Shown: positions 1 through 8,506, numbered from the stretch's first letter. The stretch: 37,066 nucleotides of DNA from Blautia sp. MSJ-9 (GCF_018919065.1 NZ_JAHLQG010000045.1:1-37066); one strand, 5' to 3'. Notes: a model not told the origin generated them from the sequence alone. A program made the numbers and translations.

Positions 1-25
1 GGTAAAAAATATTTTGTCAAGTTTT

Positions 26-60
26 TTAAAAAGAAAAAAAGCCAGCAAATATGCTGGTTT
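26..60 (-). terminator. possible leftward intrinsic terminator
   Basis: CCAGCA (42-47) and TGCTGG (52-57) form a short stem around AATA. Read on the minus strand, the stem runs into a T-rich tract. No minus-strand gene to its right within the window obviously uses it, so its client is unknown. Confidence 0.45.
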
Positions 61-180
61 GAGTAGTGGTCGAATTTTTGGTACTGCAAAAAATGATAGT
101 GCTAAATCCTAAAGACGGGTCATAAGTATCGTGCTCCAAAGTTTTCAGGAGTGTTTTTATGATTGGCACCGTGAATGAAA

Positions 181-237
181 TGATAATAATTCTCAATAAC
201 ATTTGGCTTGACTAACCGATATACTATAGTGTATCAT
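181..237 (+). promoter_or_regulatory. candidate Fur-like box and sigma-A promoter in a gene-free leader
   Basis: TGATAATAATTCTCA (181-195) is one base away from a 7-1-7 Fur-type inverted repeat. It lies shortly upstream of TTGACT (208-213) and TATCAT (232-237), 18 bases apart. No convincing gene lies between here and the riboswitch. The rest of 61-392 shows only a further -10-like TATAAT at 303-308, which could drive the riboswitch transcript. An 18-codon ORF beginning at 160 overlaps the box and is probably chance. Confidence 0.25.
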
Positions 238-392
238 CTATAAAAGTCAGAGGAATACAGCTTACAGAGCTGTTTATTCAATTGATTTTGTGGATTTATT
301 TCTATAATTTATATAGTGAATGAAACACAGTAATTTTTATTCTCTTTGCACTGCATTACATTCAATAACAGAATGCGAGATCAACAGTACAA

Positions 393-494
393 ACTGAGCA
401 GGCGATGCCCGAGAGTATCAGATATCGAGGGCGTGGGGCCGGGCCGCGTAAGTGGCAGCAGATATGAACTTTTCAGACATATCTGTGGGACAGT
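393..494 (+). ncRNA. NiCo (czcD) riboswitch aptamer
   Basis: The core matches the NiCo riboswitch pattern. ACTGAGCAGGC (393-403) opens the junction. A helix of GCCC with GGGC follows, then GGGCCGGGCCGC and GTGGCAGCAGAT (439-462). The last arm closes with ATCTGTGGGACAGT (481-494), whose CAGT pairs with the opening ACTG. This class senses Ni2+ and Co2+ and lies upstream of cation exporters in Clostridia, exactly as here before a CDF gene. Metal specificity is inferred from the class; the assignment is from memory of the consensus. Confidence 0.9.
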
Positions 495-519
495 GTATGT
501 TCCGCAGGTGTGTCTTTTT
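475..519 (+). terminator. NiCo riboswitch expression platform (conditional terminator)
   Basis: AGACATATCTGTGG (475-488) pairs along its full length with CCGCAGGTGTGTCT (502-515), using three G-U pairs, followed by TTTT. The left arm is the 3' half of the last aptamer helix and part of the conserved GGGACAGT segment. Metal-bound aptamer and terminator therefore exclude each other. This predicts an ON switch: metal blocks termination and lets the exporter be transcribed. Confidence 0.85.
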
Positions 520-765
520 GTTTATCTGGAAACAGATGTCCGGAAGAAATTTATCTGGTACAGATGTGATCCCGAAGTACAAAAAGACCCCGGGAAGACC
601 GCACTTTGATAAGACATGATCTTAAGAAAGAAATTTTTTATGATCATGACGCAATGTATGTGACATAAGAAGAACCTGTAAACTCAAAGATAAGTAAGAA
701 AAGAGCAGGTAATAAAAAGACCTGAGAGTACTTATGTTTGAAGCAAATTTAAGGAGGTCCTGGTT

Positions 766-1725
766 ATGGAACAGACAAGACAATTAAATATGACAGCAAT
801 GTCAACACAGACAGAAAGCAACACGACAACTAAGAAAGAGGAGCCTGCATGGGAACACAAGGTGGCAATGAAAGTGTCCGGCGTGAGCATTGCAGTGAAT
901 CTTTTACTTTCATTATTCAAATTACTGGCAGGAATCCTGGCTCATTCAGGTGCCATGATTTCAGATGCGATTCATTCTGCATCTGATGTGGGAAGTACTT
1001 TCGTAGTAATCGTCGGTGTGAATTTATCCAGTAAGAAATCTGATAAAGAGCACCAGTATGGACATGAAAGAATGGAATGTGTATCCTCCATTATCCTGTC
1101 CGGGCTGCTTCTGGCAACTGGTATCGGAATCGGTATGAGTGGAATTGAGAACATTATCAAGAGTACATCCGGCGAGAGTATTGCAATTCCGGGAACACTG
1201 GCGCTGATTGCAGCAGTTGTTTCTGTTGTGGCAAAAGAGTGGATGTTTTGGTATACAAGAGGAGCAGCGAAGAAGATCAATTCCGGCGCATTAATGGCTG
1301 ACGCATGGCATCACCGTTCAGATGCAATGTCTTCTGTAGGTGCATTTGTTGGTATCCTTGGCGCAAGACTTGGTTTCCCAATCCTGGATCCACTTGCCAG
1401 CGTAGCAATTTGTGTTCTGATTGTGAAAGCATCTGTAGAGATTTTCAAAGATGCAGTAGATAAGATGGTAGATCACTCCTGTGATGAAGAAACAGAGGAG
1501 CGCATGAAAAATGTAATCTCCGAAGTAAAAGGAGTGAAAGGAATCGATCTTTTACAGACACGACTTTTCGGATCCAAGATGTATGTGGATATTGAGATTT
1601 CAGCAGAGGGAGATATTTCCCTGACTGAAGCACATGAGATCGCGGAGGATGTGCATCATACAGTTGAGAATAGTTTCAAAGATGTGAAACATTGTATGGT
1701 ACATGTAAATCCGGTGAATGCATAA
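766..1725 (+). CDS. cation diffusion facilitator (CDF) metal exporter
   Basis: A 319-residue integral membrane antiporter expected to expel divalent metal ions from the cytoplasm in exchange for protons. About six hydrophobic helices span residues 38-225, followed by a cytoplasmic ferredoxin-like domain (about 228-315). Metal-site residues are visible in helix 2 (H70 and D74 in SDAIHSASD) and helix 5 (D179, H182 and D186 in DAWHHRSD). Length is normal for the family. AAGGAGG lies nine bases before ATG 766. The upstream NiCo riboswitch points to Ni/Co export, although CDF motifs alone do not exclude Zn or Mn. The gene stands alone and ends at a strong terminator. Confidence 0.93.
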   Translation: MEQTRQLNMTAMSTQTESNTTTKKEEPAWEHKVAMKVSGVSIAVNLLLSLFKLLAGILAHSGAMISDAIHSASDVGSTFVVIVGVNLSSKKSDKEHQYGHERMECVSSIILSGLLLATGIGIGMSGIENIIKSTSGESIAIPGTLALIAAVVSVVAKEWMFWYTRGAAKKINSGALMADAWHHRSDAMSSVGAFVGILGARLGFPILDPLASVAICVLIVKASVEIFKDAVDKMVDHSCDEETEERMKNVISEVKGVKGIDLLQTRLFGSKMYVDIEISAEGDISLTEAHEIAEDVHHTVENSFKDVKHCMVHVNPVNA

Positions 1726-1755
1726 CTATTATAAAAAATAAAGTTTATTTTTTGG

Positions 1756-1788
1756 CACAGACGCAGTTATTTTGCGTCTGTGTTTTTG
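1756..1788 (+). terminator. intrinsic terminator after the CDF gene
   Basis: CACAGACGCA (1756-1765) pairs perfectly with TGCGTCTGTG (1773-1782), followed by TTTTTG. The hairpin overlaps the last codons of the convergent response regulator gene (stop at 1767), so the two genes are packed tail to tail. Confidence 0.88.
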
Positions 1789-2402
1789 TGTTGGTAATAA
1801 AAAACAGCAACCTGAGTTCTGTCTCTGAGCTGCAGCTTATCCAGAATAGAACTAAGATAATTTCGCACAGTTCCTTCGCTAAGGAAGAGCTCAGAGGCAA
1901 TTTCCTTATTGCTGTATCCCTTGGCAATCAGTTCGATGATCTCCAATTCTCTTTCATTAATATCATAAGCACTGTAATCAAACACAGCCGAAGCCTGCAG
2001 CAGCTTCGGAATACGGGATACAATCTCAGTACCGAACACTGTCTGTCCGTAAAAAACTGCACGCAGAGCTGGTAGAATACTTGTATAATCCTGCTTAAGC
2101 AGATAGCCTTTGGCTCCCAGGCGGAGTGCTTTTATAATGTATTCGTCATCCGAGAATGTAGTAAGCAGCAGGATTTTTGCATGGGGAAATTCCTGCAGGA
2201 TAATAGTGGAGGCCTCTAGTCCTGACATATTTTTCATGCGAATATCCATAAGCAGGATATCAGGTTGATATTTGCGGTAAAGCTCACAGGCTTCCTTACC
2301 GTCGGAACCTGTGGCAAAAACTTTTACATCTTCATTGATTTCCAGAATTGTCTTTAAGGCGCCAGCAACAAGACTGTCGTCGTCTACGATTATAATATTC
2401 AT
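1767..2402 (-). CDS. NarL/LuxR-family response regulator
   Basis: A 211-residue DNA-binding response regulator. The receiver domain (1-120) has the acidic pocket D7-D9, phospho-acceptor D53 in DILLMDIRM, switch Thr81 and Lys103. The C-terminal LuxR-type helix-turn-helix (about 145-205) contains GYSNKEIASELFLSEGTVRNYLSSI. It is the partner of the histidine kinase gene upstream on the same strand; the 115-base gap leaves room for its own promoter. By position it should regulate the divergent ABC exporter, as in Bacillus LnrJK-LnrLMN-type loci. Ribosome site GAGG lies five bases before ATG. Confidence 0.93.
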   Translation of the reverse strand: MNIIIVDDDSLVAGALKTILEINEDVKVFATGSDGKEACELYRKYQPDILLMDIRMKNMSGLEASTIILQEFPHAKILLLTTFSDDEYIIKALRLGAKGYLLKQDYTSILPALRAVFYGQTVFGTEIVSRIPKLLQASAVFDYSAYDINERELEIIELIAKGYSNKEIASELFLSEGTVRNYLSSILDKLQLRDRTQVAVFYYQHKNTDAK

Positions 2403-2517
2403 AAAAACCTCGTATTGTATTTTTTATTTATTAGTAAACGTTTCATTGTAAATTTTCGCTTGCTTAAAAGAGCCTGTATCGTTAAGAAAAATAGAATATA
2501 TGAAAGATAAGGAAAGA

Positions 2518-3615
2518 TTATTTGACAGAATCTGTCTTAGGTATCGTAATAAAGATACGAAAACCATTTTCTGTGCGAATCTGTATTGTCCCGTTTAAAG
2601 AACTGACACGTTCTTTCATGTTCAGAAGTCCAATCCCCGAATCGGATAGATCATAGTGGATATCTGTCCCGTTATCTTCAATACAAAGTTGATACAGCGC
2701 CGGATGCTCCCTGATGAGAATTTGAACAGAGTCTGCATTGCTGTGTTTCATAATATTTGCCAGCGCTTCTTTCACAGTACTGATAAAGCAGTATTTCACA
2801 TTCCTTGGTACCTGACCGGAGATATCATAAGTAAGAACTACCGGGCAGAAGGAAAAATCCTGAACCAGGCTTTGGATGGCATGTTTCAGATTGACAGCTT
2901 CATCATGCAGATCATGTACACTGGAACGGATACTGTTCATTGCAGAATTTAGCGAAGTTTCCAGATTGTCCAGCAGAGGGGCAGTTCCGGCATCTTTATT
3001 GATTGCTTTGACAGCACCAGTAAGCAAAATCGAACGGGAAAGTACATGTCCTACATTATCATGGATTTCTCTTGCAATACGGTTGCGTTCCTTCAGGGTT
3101 GCATTGTAGATTTCATAGTTCTGTTTTTCCTGAAGTGCGTGATTCTTTTCTGCGAGCAGGAGCGTTCGTTCTTCACTGTCATCTCTGCTGTGGAGAAAAT
3201 CCAGCTCCAGTTTCTCATAGTTTGCTGTATTCCGTTCCAGAAGAATTGCCAGTAAAGCACCGAAAACTCCGGCATATATAGTGAAAGCTGGAAATGTCTG
3301 TGGATCAGAACAAAAGGCTGCAAATATGTAAGAATAAATTCCGGTGGCCCATAGCAGAAACGGGCACAGATATTGATGCAAAATCACGTAAATGAAAATC
3401 GGATAAAATAAAAGAAGTTCTGTCAGTTGCAAAGTTATCAGTCCGTAAATAAGAAACAGAATACTGATCAGAATACGATTTTCAAATACATAACAGCAGC
3501 ACATCAGGATCATTGTACACAGCAGTGCAAAGATAAAATCGCTGCCAGGTTCAATGAAAAAGAGAGCCAGAAAACTGTATAAAGTTAATATTCCGATATC
3601 CTGAAAATAGCGCAT
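2518..3615 (-). CDS. sensor histidine kinase, HisKA_3 family
   Basis: A 365-residue membrane kinase. The N-terminal 130 residues hold about five to six hydrophobic helices with very short loops, so it probably senses within the membrane. A coiled region (about 130-175) leads to the dimerization/phosphorylation domain with H185 in RNRIAREIHDNVGH. An HATPase_c domain follows, with N-box KEALANIMKHS (about 282-292) and G-boxes EDNGTD and SGIGLLNMKER. I start it at the ATG of MRYFQD because AGGAG lies eight bases upstream; the longer ORF adds eight residues without a ribosome site. It should phosphorylate the NarL-type regulator next to it. The ligand is unknown; related loci respond to membrane-active antibiotics. 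Confidence 0.92.
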   Translation of the reverse strand: MRYFQDIGILTLYSFLALFFIEPGSDFIFALLCTMILMCCCYVFENRILISILFLIYGLITLQLTELLLFYPIFIYVILHQYLCPFLLWATGIYSYIFAAFCSDPQTFPAFTIYAGVFGALLAILLERNTANYEKLELDFLHSRDDSEERTLLLAEKNHALQEKQNYEIYNATLKERNRIAREIHDNVGHVLSRSILLTGAVKAINKDAGTAPLLDNLETSLNSAMNSIRSSVHDLHDEAVNLKHAIQSLVQDFSFCPVVLTYDISGQVPRNVKYCFISTVKEALANIMKHSNADSVQILIREHPALYQLCIEDNGTDIHYDLSDSGIGLLNMKERVSSLNGTIQIRTENGFRIFITIPKTDSVK

Positions 3616-3686
3616 GATCTCTACTCCTGTTTTACACAATGAATATAAAATGTATCTTGGATAATCAGTAAATGTTCAGTACCTTC

Positions 3687-3773
3687 ATAGTTATGATAAT
3701 CATACTATAACCACAATAGAAAATAAATACATATGGCAAAAGATGTGACATTTGTCATGGTGAGAGGATGACA
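3687..3773. promoter_or_regulatory. candidate response-regulator operators between the TCS and the ABC operon
   Basis: Two palindromes sit in the divergent region. TATGATAATCATA (3692-3704) lies inside a longer imperfect inverted repeat (3687-3708). TGACATTTGTCA (3746-3757) is a perfect repeat and is followed by another half-site, ATGACA (3768-3773). The second pair ends nine bases before the -35 box of the ABC promoter, a typical activator position. Assignment to the neighbouring NarL-type regulator is inference. Confidence 0.5.
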
Positions 3774-3781
3774 ATCTGCAC

Positions 3782-3810
3782 TTGGAGAGAACAGGAAATA
3801 TGCTTATAAT
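3782..3810 (+). promoter_or_regulatory. sigma-A-type promoter of the ABC operon
   Basis: A weak -35 TTGGAG (3782-3787) and a perfect -10 TATAAT (3805-3810) are separated by 17 bases. The poor -35 together with upstream palindromes fits an activated promoter. Confidence 0.65.
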
Positions 3811-3866
3811 GGAAGCATCAGAGGAGTTATACCGCTGAAATGCTCAGAATATCGGGGAGGTAAAAT

Positions 3867-4808
3867 ATGTCACAGAATATTGTTCATATAGAGAATCTGG
3901 TAAAGAGATATGGAGATTTGGTAGCACTGAATCATCTGAATCTGGATATCAAAGAGGGAGAAGTTTTTGGTCTGCTAGGTCCGAACGGATCGGGTAAGAC
4001 TACTGCGATCAATTGCATGTTATCGTTATTGAAATATGATAAGGGAACCATTGAAATCTTCGGAGAGCCGATGAGCCCGGATAATTATCAGGTAAAGAAA
4101 CAGATTGGGATTGTGCTTCAGAATGTTGCAGTTTTTGAGGAACTGACCGTGCAGGAGAATATTGATTATTTCTGCGGTCTGTACATAAGTGAAAAGAAAA
4201 AGAGAAAACAGCTTGTTGAGGAGGCGATTCAGTTCGTAGGTCTGGAAGATTATCGAAAAATGCGTCCAAAGAAGCTGTCTGGAGGTCTTTTGCGGCGCCT
4301 GAATATTGCATGCGGAATTGCTCATAAGCCTCGCCTGATCATTCTGGATGAACCGACTGTAGCGGTAGATCCGCAGAGCAGAAATAAAATCCTGGAAGGA
4401 ATTCAGGAACTGAATCGGCAGGGCTCTACGATCATTTATACTTCACATTATATGGAAGAGGTAGAGCAGATCTGCACCAGAATCGCGATTATGGATCATG
4501 GCAGAACTATTGCCTCCGGAACAAAAGAAGAACTGAAACAGATGATCAAAACAGGGGAAACGATCACAATAGAATCGGTGCTTTTGGATGAAAAGAATCT
4601 CAGAGAAATTCAGGCTCTGAATCATGTGTTTGATGTACATTATGAGAGCCAGATCCTTACGGTTCGATGTACAGGAGCAAAGCATAATCTGATCCGTATC
4701 CTGAATTATCTGCAGAGCCAGGAACTTGCATTTGGAAGAGTATTCTCGGAACTGCCGACTCTGAATGATGTATTTCTGGAAATTACAGGAAAACAGCTGA
4801 GGGATTAA
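3867..4808 (+). CDS. ABC transporter ATP-binding protein (ABC-2 exporter, LnrL-like)
   Basis: A 313-residue ATPase that powers the two permeases encoded next to it. Visible motifs are Walker A GPNGSGKTT (39-46), Q-loop Q85, signature LSGG (137-140), Walker B LIILDEP (157-163) and H-loop His194. A C-terminal extension of about 90 residues is typical of the drug-resistance ATPase group (DrrA/CcmA-like). GGGGAGG lies six bases before ATG. First gene of a three-gene operon whose layout, with the TCS, resembles the linearmycin-resistance locus; the substrate cannot be read from sequence. Confidence 0.93.
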   Translation: MSQNIVHIENLVKRYGDLVALNHLNLDIKEGEVFGLLGPNGSGKTTAINCMLSLLKYDKGTIEIFGEPMSPDNYQVKKQIGIVLQNVAVFEELTVQENIDYFCGLYISEKKKRKQLVEEAIQFVGLEDYRKMRPKKLSGGLLRRLNIACGIAHKPRLIILDEPTVAVDPQSRNKILEGIQELNRQGSTIIYTSHYMEEVEQICTRIAIMDHGRTIASGTKEELKQMIKTGETITIESVLLDEKNLREIQALNHVFDVHYESQILTVRCTGAKHNLIRILNYLQSQELAFGRVFSELPTLNDVFLEITGKQLRD

Positions 4809-4822
4809 GGGGGAAGGAACAG

Positions 4823-5947
4823 ATGCTTCATTTAGTAATCTATAATGTGAAAGTAAAGCTGAGAAATTTTGGCACAACTTTCTGGCCACTGGCATTTCCA
4901 CTGATCCTTGGAACGTTATTCTTCTTTGCTTTTGGGAATATCAATGATGCAGATTTTGAGACTGTGCCAGTAGCAGTAGTAAAAGAAGAACACGCAGATC
5001 AGGTATTTCTGGCATTCCTGGATCAGATTAAAAATGGCGAAGACCAGCTTCTGGCACCAGAGGAGATGACAGAAGAACAGGCGAAAGAAAAACTGGAAGA
5101 TAAAAAAGTGTCGGGCATCTATTATGTAGGATCAGAGCCAACACTGACAGTAGCAGCGAGTGGAATCGAAGAGAGTATTCTACAGTCAGTACTTCAGAGT
5201 TATGAGAATACCAGAAGTACGGTTCAAAACATAATGAAAACGCATCCGGAAGGAATTATCGAAGGATTGAAAGCTATGATGAAACAGCAGGACGGGGTAC
5301 AGGAACTCTCCTTAGGCGGCAGAACGATTGACGGAAATGTACAATTCTTCTATGCATTGATCGCTATGGGATGTCTGTATGGATGCTTTATAGGATTTGG
5401 TGCAGCAATCAGTCTACAGGCAAATCTGACAGCATTGGCTGCTCGCAGATGTGTAACACCGACACACAAATTAAAGCTGATCCTTTCTGAGCAGATTTCC
5501 TCATTTCTGCTGGGCTATGTGGATGTAATAATTCTGCTTCTGTATCTGAGATATGGACTGAAACTGGATTTTCAGGGACAGATGGGACGAATGCTGCTGA
5601 TCTGTTTCCTGGGATCGCTGATCGGAGTTTCCATGGGAATCTTTGTGGGAAGTTTTGGAAAGATGAAAGAAGGAGCGAAGATCGGGATTATCCTGGGAAT
5701 CTCTATGATCTGCAGTTTTCTGGCAGGACTGATGAACAACACCATGAAAGATATGGTGGAGAAACACGCACCTTTGATCAACAGGATCAATCCGGCGGCA
5801 CTCATTTCTGATGCGTTTTACTGCATTAATGTATATGATGATACTGCCCGGTATCACAGAAGTCTGATAACGCTGGCAGTGATGAGTCTGGTGTTGGTGA
5901 CAGCTTCATTTTTACTGATTCGGAGGGAACGTTATGACAGTATTTAA
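4823..5947 (+). CDS. ABC-2 type permease, first subunit
   Basis: A 374-residue membrane subunit. One N-terminal helix (about 16-38) is followed by a large extracytoplasmic loop of roughly 140 residues, then five to six helices from about residue 175 (MGCLYGCFIGFGAAISLQA onward). This is the YhgE/ABC-2 permease topology. It starts 14 bases after the ATPase stop with a GGAAGGAA ribosome site and overlaps the next gene by 14 bases, implying coupled translation and a heterodimeric channel. Confidence 0.87.
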   Translation: MLHLVIYNVKVKLRNFGTTFWPLAFPLILGTLFFFAFGNINDADFETVPVAVVKEEHADQVFLAFLDQIKNGEDQLLAPEEMTEEQAKEKLEDKKVSGIYYVGSEPTLTVAASGIEESILQSVLQSYENTRSTVQNIMKTHPEGIIEGLKAMMKQQDGVQELSLGGRTIDGNVQFFYALIAMGCLYGCFIGFGAAISLQANLTALAARRCVTPTHKLKLILSEQISSFLLGYVDVIILLLYLRYGLKLDFQGQMGRMLLICFLGSLIGVSMGIFVGSFGKMKEGAKIGIILGISMICSFLAGLMNNTMKDMVEKHAPLINRINPAALISDAFYCINVYDDTARYHRSLITLAVMSLVLVTASFLLIRRERYDSI

Positions 5948-7082
5948 AGGATACATGAAAATATTAAAGAAGAATATCGGCCTGGTGATCATGTATCTGA
6001 TAATCTTTTTCTCTGTGGCACTGGCGTTACAGGCGGCAGCAGGAAAAGAGGGCAGTGACAGTTATCAGAGTAAGAGTGTTGAGATTGGAATCGTAGATGA
6101 GGATGGGGGAACTCTGGCCCAGGGACTTGAGGATTATCTGGGAAAGATTCATCACATCACAATGCTGGAGAATGACAGGGAAGTTCTGCAAGAGAATCTG
6201 TTTTACAGAAATGTGGAGTATATCGTGCAGATTTCGGAGAATTTTGTACAGTCCTGTATTCTGGATAGTGAAAGACTTAAAGTAACAAAGGTTCCGGGTT
6301 CTTATACTTCTTATTATGTAGATCAGCAGATCAACAGTTATCTCAGCATGGCGAGAACATATCTGGCAGCAGGTCTTTCACAGGAGGAAGCAGTGGATGC
6401 AATTGCTGCAGAAAAGCATTCAGAAGTACAGACTCTGGCAGGAACTTCCGAGAATGTTACAAAGCCGGGATATCTCTATTATTTCCGTTATCTGCCATAT
6501 CTGTTTCTGGGAGTATTCTGCTACGTGATGGGATATATCCTGATGGCATTCCGACAGGGAGATATTCAGAGAAGAATGGAAGCTTCTGCAGTATCTGTCA
6601 GACGACAGAGTATAGAAGGGCTGCTTGCGATGGGTGTAATGGGACTTGTACTCTGGGGAGTCGGGATTGCAGGTGCCGGGATTATGTACGGCAAAGCTTT
6701 CTGGAAGTCTCAGACACTGGGGTATTATATCCTGAATAGCCTGATCATGATGGCAGTGGCATTATCTCTTTCTTATCTGGTAGGAATGTTTGTCAAGAAC
6801 AGCAACATGCTCAGCGGACTTGCCAATGTAATCTCGCTCGGCATGTGTTTCCTATGTGGTGTATTTGTACCAATGAATGTCATGGACAAAAAAGTACTCA
6901 AAGTATCTCAGTTCCTGCCGGTATACTGGTACGAACAGGTTAATGAATTACTGAGCGAATATACCACACTTACGGATAAAGCGAAAGAACAGATACATAT
7001 GGCCATGGGAATAGAAGTGCTGTTTGTTGTAGTGTTTGTGTGTCTGACATTGACAGTGGTGAAATATAAAAGACAGAAGTAG
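5934..7082 (+). CDS. ABC-2 type permease, second subunit
   Basis: A 382-residue membrane subunit with the same plan as its neighbour: one N-terminal helix (about 13-33), an extracytoplasmic domain to about residue 180, then a six-helix bundle. ATG 5934 lies inside the end of the previous gene, seven bases after GGAGGG, so translation is probably coupled. It is presumably the partner permease of the exporter; the pair are distant paralogues rather than near copies. The operon ends at a strong terminator 16 bases downstream. Confidence 0.87.
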   Translation: MTVFKGYMKILKKNIGLVIMYLIIFFSVALALQAAAGKEGSDSYQSKSVEIGIVDEDGGTLAQGLEDYLGKIHHITMLENDREVLQENLFYRNVEYIVQISENFVQSCILDSERLKVTKVPGSYTSYYVDQQINSYLSMARTYLAAGLSQEEAVDAIAAEKHSEVQTLAGTSENVTKPGYLYYFRYLPYLFLGVFCYVMGYILMAFRQGDIQRRMEASAVSVRRQSIEGLLAMGVMGLVLWGVGIAGAGIMYGKAFWKSQTLGYYILNSLIMMAVALSLSYLVGMFVKNSNMLSGLANVISLGMCFLCGVFVPMNVMDKKVLKVSQFLPVYWYEQVNELLSEYTTLTDKAKEQIHMAMGIEVLFVVVFVCLTLTVVKYKRQK

Positions 7083-7097
7083 GAAATCTGGAAAATG

Positions 7098-7146
7098 AAA
7101 ACGAAAAAAGCCCCGGGTAAATTGCCCGGGACTCTTTTTGTTTTCA
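7098..7146. terminator. bidirectional terminator between ABC operon and secreted protein gene
   Basis: CCCGGG (7112-7117) pairs with CCCGGG (7125-7130). The stem is extended by flanking A-rich (7098-7110) and T-rich (7131-7146) arms. It works as an intrinsic terminator on either strand and serves the convergent gene ending at 7155. Confidence 0.88.
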
Positions 7147-7154
7147 TGGATGTA

Positions 7155-7589
7155 TCAATATTTATGTCTGGTCAGGCTGCTGGTTCCACTGTAGCCGGAA
7201 CTGCTGTAAGGGTTTCCATTTCCCATACAATTTAATGTATTTTTATTGTTTGAATACAATCTATATCCATAGTAATGACCGCCTCCCAGTGGGATTCTGA
7301 AGTAGTATCCATAACTGGTTTTGGTAATCTTATCAATTTTGCGTCTTGTGTATGTGTTAGATCTGGATTGATACATTTTTACATTTTTTCCAGAAAATAC
7401 AACTCTGCGGGGATAAGGCATGCCTCCCTGTGTATACCAGGTACCTTTAATAAGGCTTAAAGCCTTTTTCTCCTGCGCCTTTGTCGCAGCCTGTACGTTG
7501 TATGTAGTGGATGGTACTGCTGTGAGGCAGAGTGCGAGAGCACATACAGCGATTAGTAATCTGATGAGTTTGTTTTTTGATTTTTTCAT
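7155..7589 (-). CDS. small secreted protein of unknown function
   Basis: A 144-residue protein with a Sec signal peptide: KKSKNK, a hydrophobic core at about 9-25, then probable cleavage near VQA-A at residue 34-35. The mature part is basic and rich in Tyr, Gly and Ser, with KGTWYTQGG and a C-terminal SSSGYSG stretch. The spacing of aromatic residues suggests a small beta-sheet domain resembling lipocalin/DUF-type surface proteins, but I recognise no family. AAAGGAG lies about nine bases upstream. It is monocistronic and terminates in the shared hairpin. Confidence 0.65.
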   Translation of the reverse strand: MKKSKNKLIRLLIAVCALALCLTAVPSTTYNVQAATKAQEKKALSLIKGTWYTQGGMPYPRRVVFSGKNVKMYQSRSNTYTRRKIDKITKTSYGYYFRIPLGGGHYYGYRLYSNNKNTLNCMGNGNPYSSSGYSGTSSLTRHKY

Positions 7590-7659
7590 TTTTCATTTCT
7601 CCTTTGCGTAAAAGTGTGTTTAATAGATACTTAAAGCTGATTTTATTATGCAGTATCCT

Positions 7660-8443
7660 CCCCACAATTTCAAGTACTCAGCAGTTTATATTTCATTGAA
7701 GCCGGAAATCCAAGAGTTCCGCTGGCAGAGAGACTGACATTTGCATCTATTTACCAGTCAAACCTGGATGAATTTTACAGAGTCAGAGTGGGAACACTGA
7801 TGGATCAGATGGAATCATCTGAGGTAATTCGCGAGAATAAAACAAACATGACCAGTGAAGAACAGGTGAAAGCAATTCTTGCTGCGACCAGAGAACTGGA
7901 TCAGAAGAAGGCTGCAATCTATGAACAGCTTATGGGAGAACTGGAGCCATTTCCATTCCTGAAGAACTGATCCTCCATTTTCTGCCGAAAATGTTCAAAA
8001 ATTATGAAATCAAAGAGAAATCCCTGATCCGCATTACCCGAAATGCAGACATTGATACAGAAACTATTTATGATGAGGATCTGGAGATACAGGAAGAAAT
8101 CGACCAGGTAAAACAGGGAAAAGAAGGGTACATTGGAATCAAGATCAATTCCCTGACAGATAAAGTGATCATCAATAAACTGGTGGAAGCATCCCAGGCA
8201 GGCGTCAAAATAGAGATGGTCGTCAGAGGAATCTGCTGTCTGATTCCGGAGATAAAGGGATATACAGAAAATATTAAAGTTGTAAGTATTGTAGGACGAT
8301 ATCTGGAACACTCCAGAATCTATCGTTTTGGTACAAAAGAGCGCGAAAAAATATACATTGCATCTGCTGATTTTATGACCAGAAATACAGTCCGCAGTGT
8401 AGAAGTAGCAGCTCCGGTCCTGGATGAAAAGTTGAGCATATAG
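7660..8443 (+). pseudogene. ppk: polyphosphate kinase (ppk1) remnant with internal deletions
   Basis: Pieces of polyphosphate kinase lie in order on the plus strand. The first is LSSLYFIEAGNPRVPLAERL and SIYQSNLDEFYRVRVG (N-terminal domain), ending with FPFLKN and a stop at about 7970. A frame shift later comes IPEELILHFLPKMF and KSLIRITRNADID, then IKINSLTDKVIINKLVEASQAG and VRGICCLIPEI, IVGRYLEHSRIY and SADFMTRNTVRSVEV. Intact enzymes are about 690 residues; roughly 260 codons remain. The central catalytic domain with the phospho-histidine, the start and the C-terminus are missing. It cannot encode an active kinase. Confidence 0.88.
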
Positions 8444-8506
8444 CAATGCGGAAAAAATGCAGAAGAAAGAGAAAAGCGAAAAATAAAATAAAAATTAAAA
8501 AAAAGA

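Noticed and set aside
346..609. 87-codon ORF in the leader of the CDF gene
   Set aside because: It runs straight through the NiCo aptamer and terminator, has no ribosome site and an odd composition; it is RNA, not protein.
972..1633. Long reverse-strand ORFs inside the CDF gene
   Set aside because: They mirror a clearly conserved gene on the plus strand and have no ribosome sites or recognisable motifs.
2425..2450. CcpA (cre) site near TGAAACGTTTACT
   Set aside because: The CG step is shifted by one base from the cre consensus and the position gives no support.
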